This document shows positions 57,253 through 64,000 of a DNA stretch of 64,000 nt, piece after piece. Under the pieces are notes generated by a model that was given only the letters and a program-made list of their open reading frames with translations, searched no databases and had not been told where the DNA came from. This DNA comes from Dicaeum eximium. Lineage: Eukaryota > Chordata > Aves > Passeriformes > Dicaeidae. The stretch spans positions 115,058 through 179,057 of the forward strand of contig VWZP01008283.1 in the NCBI GenBank assembly GCA_013396995.1, given 5' to 3'. A program made the position numbers and the translations under genes. The first letter of the stretch is position 1. Every line of letters starts with the position of its first letter.

Positions 57253-58689
57253 CACCTTCCTTTTCAAACCATCCTACTCGTGAAAATTCCACTGAGAAAA
57301 GAAACTGGGAATTGCCCAGGTAACACCAGTGGCTTCATTCAAAGCTCCAGGAAAAGCAGATTCACAGCCAAGGCCCAGAAGCTCCCCACTCTGGGGGGTC
57401 CCACCCTCCTGTCCAGCTCCTTGAGCTGGGGTTTAAATGGTCCATGGTCCATGAGCTGCTCCAGTAACTGGACAGGCAGAACCCCCAGCAAGTGCCCCTT
57501 ACTCGGGTATTCCACCTAACACACAGAGAACAGATTGAAACAGGCAGGAAATGAGTTTAACCACCCCGTGGGACACAATAACTCTGTGTTACCCACACAG
57601 TCTGAGAGCAGACAAGGGTAAGAATAGAAATTCTGGCAGTTTTTGTGACACTTCAGTTCTGTGTCTCGCGTGGCAGTTTTAGGAAAAACCTCAAACACTG
57701 ATTTTTTTTCTTTTTTCCCTTTGCTTTATTATCAGAGGAAAGAAAATATTCCAGCACGGGAGCCCTGCAGCTAAAATTAAACCCCTGTAATTTGGGTTCA
57801 GCAGAAGTTGGTACAATTCAGATCCTGGCCACAATGAGAGGTCTCCAGCATTATCAACTGTCAACAATTACTATGGCCAGGCACACAAACCAGCTTTGTT
57901 CTGCACTGGAAGCCACAAATGCAAGCAGCAGTAATTGCTACCAAAGGCAAAACACACAAAAACCCAGCCGGGCCACGCAAAATGACTCTCCAAAGAGGAA
58001 TTCAGGAATGGACATGGAACTCTTGCCATCTCCACTCACAGCTTGAAAAAACCAAGAGGAAAATCCCATGCTGCATACCCAGCAAAGCAGGGGCTAGCAA
58101 GGGAAAAGGATCCTAAAAAGACACTTGTAAACGATTAGGAGTTAAATGCACGTTTAATGGAACATCCTGTTCATTAGTGATGGAATTTCATTAGCAGTTT
58201 AAGGCAAAGAGACAAAACACAATCAATTTCTCCTGGAACTGCACACATTGCCTCACTGAGCCTCAGCAAGCTCGTCCCAGCCCGTATTAAACCCAGATCA
58301 ATTAATCCTAATTGCTCACCTTATTTTCACAGAGGGATCTTCGCACTCCAGCAAGCCTCGATAAAAAAGCGAAGACAAAAGGCGATTTGTACAAAAGCAA
58401 CTCGCTCGTCTGGTGTTTTTATATTCATTTAGCTGTGCATTTCATTCTGCTGGCAGGTGATTCTGTCAGCTCCAGTGCCCTGCCTCACAACCAGCCCTGA
58501 GCAAAGGGGCAGCACGAGGCTGTCCTGCTGTTAGAACTCACAGAACAAAGTGTTAGGAGTCACAGGAGAAATCCCAAAGCCACCGGCTTCAGTGCCACAT
58601 CTGCCGAGGTGTGCGTGTGCCTTTCCCAGGACACAGGGATGGCCAAGCCAGGAAATGTGCTTTAGCAGAAACAAGCCAGGATTTATGTT
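57253..58689. other. No gene seen; TAAT-rich patch at 58140-58320
   Basis: The patch has ATTAGTGATGGAATTTCATT, TTAGCAG and AATTAATCCTAATTG words and no frame of note. Candidate conserved non-coding element. Confidence 0.4.
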
Positions 58690-58908
58690 CACAGAGTCCT
58701 GGGATGGTTGGGATCTCTGGAGATCACCCAGCCAACCCCCCTGCCAAGGCAGGGTCACCTGGAGCAGGTGACACGGGAATTTGGGATTTTGGGATGTCCC
58801 CAGAGATGGAGACTCCAGGCCCTCCCTGAGCAGCTGTTCCAGGGCTCTGCCCCCTCCATGGACAGAAGTTCTCCCTCAGGTTGAGGTGGAACTTGTTGTG
58901 TTTCAGTT
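58690..58908 (-). mobile_element. CR1 LINE 3' fragment
   Basis: A reverse copy of the GGACACGTTCCTG-type group: GAGTCCTGGGATGGTTGGGA, ATCTCTGGAGATCACCCAGC, CAACCCCCCTGCCAAGGCAG and TTCTCCCTCAGGTTGAGGTG. The octamer at the terminus has decayed. Confidence 0.82.
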
Positions 58909-60209
58909 CACAGCTCTGGGATCACGGACACCAAACCCTCTGGATCAAACCCACTGCCATCTCCTGAAAGCCTGATGGTACCACAGCATCAGGTTAAGAG
59001 CAAAAGTTAACTGCAGTCCGCTCTCTCTGTGGGCTTTTTCTGTTTTCCTTCCTGTGCTTCTGCAGATTTCAAACTGCATCACACCTGCCCAGGCATTGGG
59101 AAAGGTCGGTGGAGAAGGAACAAGCCACAGATGGAGGCCTGCAGCAAGTCCTGCAGGTAGGAATGCACAAGTGCAGGCAGGGCATGAATTTAGGCTTTCA
59201 TGGAAGTTCCCAACAGCTCAGAAACCCCAGAACCCACTGGGTGGTCAGGAAGCAGGACTGTCAAGGCTTCAGCCACACTTTCCCTGAGCAAAGGGAGGTG
59301 AGGGGCTGGTGCAGCCCAGCAGAGCCCTGCTGGAACACGGAGGGAGAGGCTTTTTGTCCACGGCCTCGCTGGTGACTGAGGGCAGCAGCTTCCAGGGAAA
59401 ATCTCAGCACAGAGTTCAGGGGAGGGACAGCGTGGAAGGGCTGGAGAGGCCATTCCTCCCGAGGCCATGCCAAGGGGCAAAGTGTGATGGGCTGGGGTAT
59501 GGGACACTTTGAAACAACAAATCCTGCCTGCTGCTATAGCAGGGGATGGGTCCTGCAGACAAGCAGGAACTGGATCCAGGCAGGAATTGCCCTGGCTTGC
59601 TGAGAGCGGTGTCTGGCTGAGCACTGCTTCTAAGGGAGGCTGAAAAAGCCAGAGGAGGGAGGGCTGAAGCCTCGACAAATCTACCAGGTTACTGTAAAAC
59701 ACAAAAATATTTTTAAAAAAGGGGGATGTGGCGAATCAAAAAACCCAAAAGCCAAGGAAAACTTTGCTAATGCCGCTGGCTTTCCTGCAAACCAGCCAGG
59801 CAGGACACAGCAGTCAGGACATCCATGCTCCTGCAGAGGAGTGTGAGTGCAGCAGGGAAAATCGCGGGCAAAGAATTCCACCGCAGCTTTCTGGCACGAG
59901 GCTTTACATCTCTAGCTATAAGATGTTTGGAGTGAGAGATGAGAGAGGTTTCCCAGCTGCGGTTTAACTGCAGCCCAGAGACATTCAGCTGCTCAATAAA
60001 GGTAGTTCCAAGAGCACTTTTTGACAACAAAGGCAGAGGAAACTCCAGTCACCTGACAGCGCTGACTGAGGCAGGATCAGACGGGTCACACACCAGGGAA
60101 AAAGATTTCTTTCTGTGTGTGCTCGGTTTGGGACAGCCCAGAGCAGCAGGACTGGAGAGCAGGGATTTGGCTCCCCAGCCAGCAGTGCCCAGGGAAGGCA
60201 GTCCTGCCC

Positions 60210-60350
60210 CTAGCAAGGCACACAATTAGGCACAGCAAACGAGTTGTCAATAAACCCTTGAGCGTTCAATGAGATGTCGCTAATGGGGAGGCCAATGTAC
60301 ACTGTCAGAATCCCTGCCACGAGAGCAACAATGCCCAAGTTATGCTCCAT
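60210..60350 (-). CDS. Small ORF for a 46-residue single-pass membrane peptide (candidate)
   Basis: Seen: on the minus strand an ATG at 60350-60348 lies in strong context (A at -3, G at +4). It opens 46 codons starting MEHN and ending in two Cys (NCVPC) before TAG. Residues 5-21 (LGIVALVAGILTVYIGL) form one clear hydrophobic segment, followed by a polar tail. Upstream the same frame stays open through a run rich in charged residues (EEDSKQLK) back to a pyrimidine-rich tract ending in CCCAAG at about 60408, which resembles a splice acceptor. Inference: this is either a real exon of about 200 nt with its own stop, or a membrane microprotein. It is not part of any CR1. No strong donor lies before the stop, so it would be a terminal exon. 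I do not recognise the family. A chance frame is the main alternative. Confidence 0.3.
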   Translation of the reverse strand: MEHNLGIVALVAGILTVYIGLPISDISLNAQGFIDNSFAVPNCVPC

Positions 60351-60407
60351 GTTTCTATGTGATGAAGCTATTTTCAGTTGCTTTGAATCTTCTTCGGGAA
60401 AGGCAAT
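60210..60407 (-). other. Candidate terminal exon containing the membrane ORF
   Basis: The minus-strand acceptor-like tract at about 60440-60408 is almost pure T with a few A, then CCCAAG. From 60407 the frame reads IAFPEEDSKQLK and continues without a stop into the 46-residue membrane peptide, ending at the TAG near 60210. No minus-strand AATAAA is evident in the next few hundred bases to the left, so a 3' end is not defined. Confidence 0.25.
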
Positions 60408-61983
60408 CTTGGGATAAAAAAAAATAAATAAAAAAAAAGAAGTCACGACTGTTCTGAGCTGAGATGCACGCACTTAATCAGTCCAGGTGTTTAAATTATT
60501 TATCCACGAGGAGGGGAACTGTACTAATCTTAGGCACGGCGCACATGAAGGGGAAAAGCAGACACAGAGACATGCCAAAGGCTGTGCTGCAGCAGAGAAT
60601 CCTCTCACGCACACGGTAACTGCGGCCAGAGGTGTCCCAAGTGTTTGTCTCTGCAGCCTGGGCTGCAAAACCCAAAACACAGAGATTTGCTGCTGCCACA
60701 AGAAATGTTTCCCGACTTTGAGGTCAAATTCTTGTTTTCAGCCAGCACAAAGCCCTAGTCCAAAGCTGGTACTTTCCCCAGCTGGAAAGGGTAGAACTTT
60801 AAAACTGGGTTTTACTCCAACCCAAACCCAGTGTCTGGGGGAAAACACAGCACTGCAGGAATTGCTTTGCCCCGGTGAGTGCCACACGGAGTCAGGACCA
60901 CACCAATACCCGGCAAAGAGCCTTTCCTCTCCCCTGTGAGCCTTCTCCTCCTCTCTCTCATCTGCCAAAGCTGCAGGGAGACTCCCCAGTGGGCAGATAC
61001 ACGGCACATCCCACTGCAGCCTTGCTCCCATGGGAACAGCTCCAAACTGAAATCCCTTCCCCTGCCGTATCACAAAGCTTGGGCTGAGCACGGAGAAGGA
61101 CAAACCTTCACCTCTCCTGAAAGCGACTCCGGGAGAAGTTCAAGGCATTTCAGCTCACTTCCAGCCACTGCCAGCTGCTGTTTCCATCATTTTGTTTCTC
61201 TGATCTGGGCAGCACACCAAAGATCACAAGGTTTGGGTTTAGGTTTCATTTCAAAAACCTCTCGTAGGAGAAGAATCATTCCTCCATTTTATTAAGCAAA
61301 GCCCATAGGCTGCTGACAGGGCAGCATCAGTGGGACATTACACACCTGGTAAATATGTAAAGAGGAAAACATTGAGCAGGCAGGCTACTAATAAAAACAC
61401 AGAGGAAGACCCCTGAGACACTCGCTTTGTAATTCCTTCTGACACGAGCCAACACTTAAAAGTCTCCTGGCCGAGTTTGCTCAAGAAACCTACAAAGCAC
61501 TTGACAGCATCGTTGCTCAAACCCATACAAGCACCCGGCAGGTCCATTTCCAAGGGAATGTTGTGTTTGTTACTGACACAACACTTCACTGAACAAGGAG
61601 AAACCAACAAGGAAGGGACACCCACTGCTGGAAAAGTCACTGGGGCTCTAATTGAGCTGCAGTGGGAAAGTGACTTCTTGTTATACCCAAGGTCCTTGAA
61701 ATTGCTGCTCAGATAAGTGCCTGGGACACACTGAGAGGGACACGGTTTCACAAGGAGCAGCAGCCAAAGGAGAGGGGAAAGAAAAGGAAAGGAAAAAAAA
61801 ATACTAACAGACCAGCCTTCGGCACCATGGCCTGCCCAAGTGCCCCCAGGCACAGGGGATCCTGAGCCCCACTGCTCCTTATCCCAGCTTTCATTCCATG
61901 ACTGTTTTCAGCTGACATCAGCCTCGTTGCAGTTTTCCCAGATTGGATTTTTGCCATTAGTTCTGGTCAGAGACAAGTCACAC

Positions 61984-62440
61984 AACCACAGAACCTCCTG
62001 AGCTGGAAGGGCCCCACAAGGACCATCCAGTCCCAGCCCTGCCCTGCCCAGACACCCCAAATCCAGCCTGGGCACCCCTGGCAGCGCTGCCCAAACGCTC
62101 CTGGAGCTCTGCGGGGCCGTGCCCATTCCCTGGGGAGCCTGGGCAGTGCCAGCACCCTCTGACACCCAGCACAAACCTCCCTGGCACAGCTCCAGCCCTG
62201 CCCTGTCACTGTCCCAGGGAGCAGAGAGCGGAGCTCCCCTCTGGAGGAAGCTGCAGAGCCCAGTGAGATTCCCCTCAGCTCCTCTCCTCCAGCTGAACAT
62301 TCCAAGTGCCCTCAGCTGCTCCTTGTACGGCCCCTCCAGGCCCTTCAGCACCCTCGTGTCCCTCCTTTGGACACTCTCCAACACCTTGAGACCTTTTTTT
62401 ATGACGTGGTGTCCAAAACTGCCCCCACTCAACAGGGCAC
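61984..62440 (-). mobile_element. CR1 LINE 3' fragment, about 455 bp, longest reverse copy
   Basis: It starts AACCACAGAACCTCCTGAGC and passes through TTCCCTGGGGAGCCTGGGCA, GGGAGCAGAGAGCGGAGCTC and CTCCTCTCCTCCAGCTGAAC. The last recognisable part is CTCCAACACCTTGAGACCTT, then GTGTCCAAAACTGCCCCCAC. It extends further 5' into the element than most copies here. Confidence 0.93.
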
Positions 62441-64000
62441 GTGTCATTCCTTTTGGTCTTTTTTTTTTTGTTGAGGATTATTTGGGTTTTTTAAATTAAA
62501 GTGCCTTTTGCTCTAACTCTAAGCATAATTACTTTGGGGGCTGACATTTCCCATTTCAGTTTTCGTGGCAGAGGTACACACCTGAAGAAAATCTGCTTGG
62601 TCGTTCGAGGCTTTTAAACGTGTTCTCAGATAAGCACAGCTGCGTTTTTAACAGTAGCTGAGATTACAGAATTTAAGAAAGGAAAATTTGATATAACGTT
62701 TCATGCTTTAGTTAACAAGTCTTCCAAGACACAAAGCTGCTCCAGTTGCTCTGGAAACTGTAACTTGGACACAACCATGCAGATACATCAGCCCCCTGGC
62801 TATAAATGAAACCACTTTAGCAACGCTGCGCATTTGTATGACAAACATTTATTAAAGCAAGCACCACATCCCGATCCTGCTATAGCCAGGGCACGTCCCG
62901 TGGTCCTCCACAGCAGCACACAGCTCGGATTTCCCCTGAGCTCTGAGGGACAGGACTGCAGGGCCAGGGGCTGTGGATCTACCCTGAAATAACAACCCCC
63001 AGGTAAGGGAGAAAGGGGAAGCACGGGAGGACGTTTGAGGGATCAAACACCACGGATTCCCAGCCCAGGCACGGCTGGGAGCCGACACAGCACCAAAAGG
63101 AGGGCTTGGAAGACAAAGGGACACGGTGGCCAGGCTGGGATTTGGTGCACATGCTCCTGGCCCAGGAGAAGGCAGGGGAAGGTGGGGACAGAGCAAGAAC
63201 AGCCCTGGGAGAAGGGGAGCAGGAGGGGGACGCTGGAACACCCAGCAGGAGGAGCGAGCGAGGGGTTCTCGTGGAGGAGGACCGGACACAGCACCACACC
63301 AGCTGCCAGGCACGTGGGCTCCTTAAAAACAGGGGGAAATATTCCACACACAAACCACGGCCCGGGTGCTGGTTGCTGTGGAAACCATAACTTTGAATTC
63401 GGTGGCTAAAACCCAGCACTGCTATTTATACCGTGCTCCTCACTACGGCACGAGAACTTGCCTGGAAAGCAGAGCTCTGGTACTCACAGACACGGCTCTC
63501 CCCTCACATTGCACACACTGAGCCCCTCACACCAGGCAGCACAAGGTTCCCCCAGTGCCCCTCGCCACACAGCAACGTCACCTCTGGTGGGCAAAAAACC
63601 CTCAAGGGTGCCTTTCCTCTTCCAAGCAAGAGCAGGTGAATCCCTGGATAGCATGGGGCAGGAGTCATTGGATTCTGCTTCGGCCAAGAGCACCCAGAGA
63701 CGCCAAAAATGCTGTTTCAAACAGCCCTTATCTCATCTCCCTCAACGCAAACTGCAGTCAGCATCACCTGAGATTATGCAGGGCCAAGTCAGGTACCATT
63801 AGAGGTGACGAGCATTTGTGTAAGGACTCCAGAATATTGCCTTTAATATCCCAGAAAGCATAACTGGGTCATTAATGCAGGAATAACAACAACAGCAGAA
63901 AGGCTGCAGAATAAACCATTCTGGGGAGAATCCCTGTAACAACACGCATTTTCAGGCTGCTGTTGGAGGAGGAAATGGCTTTTCCCTCCATGGGAATCAT
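62441..64000. other. No coding gene seen; candidate 3' end inside
   Basis: Just after the CR1 there is a short T run. The part 62520-62830 is AT-rich with few frames. From 63000 on the sequence is GC-richer, with motif-free frames on both strands. Confidence 0.45.
62830..62983 (-). other. Candidate 3'-terminal exon with polyadenylation signal
   Basis: On the minus strand, CTTACCTGGGGGTTGTTATT leads to CAG at about 62984, an acceptor-like site. Roughly 130 bp downstream comes TTTAATAAATG, containing a canonical AATAAA, followed by a T/G-rich stretch. The frame in between is short and looks non-coding, so a lncRNA or a 3' UTR is more likely than protein. The same bases read on the plus strand look like a donor (CCCAG then GTAAGG), which weakens the call. 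Confidence 0.25.

Larger units (their letters stand above)
58909..61983. other. No gene seen apart from the membrane ORF candidate
   Basis: Frames at 59190-59702 and 61338-61853 on the minus strand (170 and 171 codons) show no domain. An AATAAA on the plus strand at about 59995 has no identified transcript. Confidence 0.45.

Noticed and set aside
1..64000. LTR retroelements, endogenous viruses, tRNA, rRNA, CRISPR
   Set aside because: Looked for but no terminal repeats with TG...CA ends, cloverleaf, rRNA core or spaced direct-repeat array was seen.

Overview
The window reads as vertebrate nuclear DNA from a bird, probably a songbird. The main evidence is about two dozen pieces of CR1, the dominant LINE of bird genomes. 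They carry its diagnostic 3' end, one or two copies of an octamer close to ATTCTGTG, with no poly(A) tail. The copies are short, 5'-truncated and lie in both orientations. Most open frames look like chance frames in GC- and CA-rich DNA. No complete conventional gene, no tRNA or rRNA, no CRISPR array and no viral or LTR element is recognisable.

Layout. Positions 1-13560 are low-coding DNA with six or seven CR1 pieces, a paired TCC/GGAGAA tract near 0.75 kb and a CA microsatellite near 9.2 kb. Positions 13560-14660 are CpG-dense and look like a promoter region. Inside it, on the minus strand, lies the best gene evidence of the window: a start codon in good context (14390-14388), eight codons reading MFVLLMMG, and then a consensus splice donor. 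This would be the first coding exon of a gene running leftward out of the window. A possible 32-nt second exon at 2893-2862 is phase-compatible and would extend the hydrophobic N-terminus.

From 14.7 to 43 kb the sequence is gene-poor. It holds CR1 pieces, a short 18-bp minisatellite (16.1 kb), a long GGAGCA-type array (17.06-17.21 kb) and a CR1 copy that keeps reverse-transcriptase-ORF sequence (27.4-27.7 kb). It also has a 97-base assembly gap inside another CR1 (40798-40894) and several AT-rich, TAAT-rich patches that could be conserved regulatory DNA. A compact CpG-bearing block with an RFX X-box-like motif sits near 43.66-43.83 kb.

From 45 to 64 kb there is a three-copy 104-108-bp minisatellite (45.6-45.9 kb), more CR1, and a stretch near 55.2-56.2 kb that is open for about 300 codons on both strands. 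A small minus-strand frame at 60350-60210 has a strong start context and one clear membrane segment, behind a splice-acceptor-like tract. A possible minus-strand terminal exon with AATAAA lies at 62983-62830. None of these candidates can be tied to a named gene from sequence alone, so they are given low to moderate confidence.
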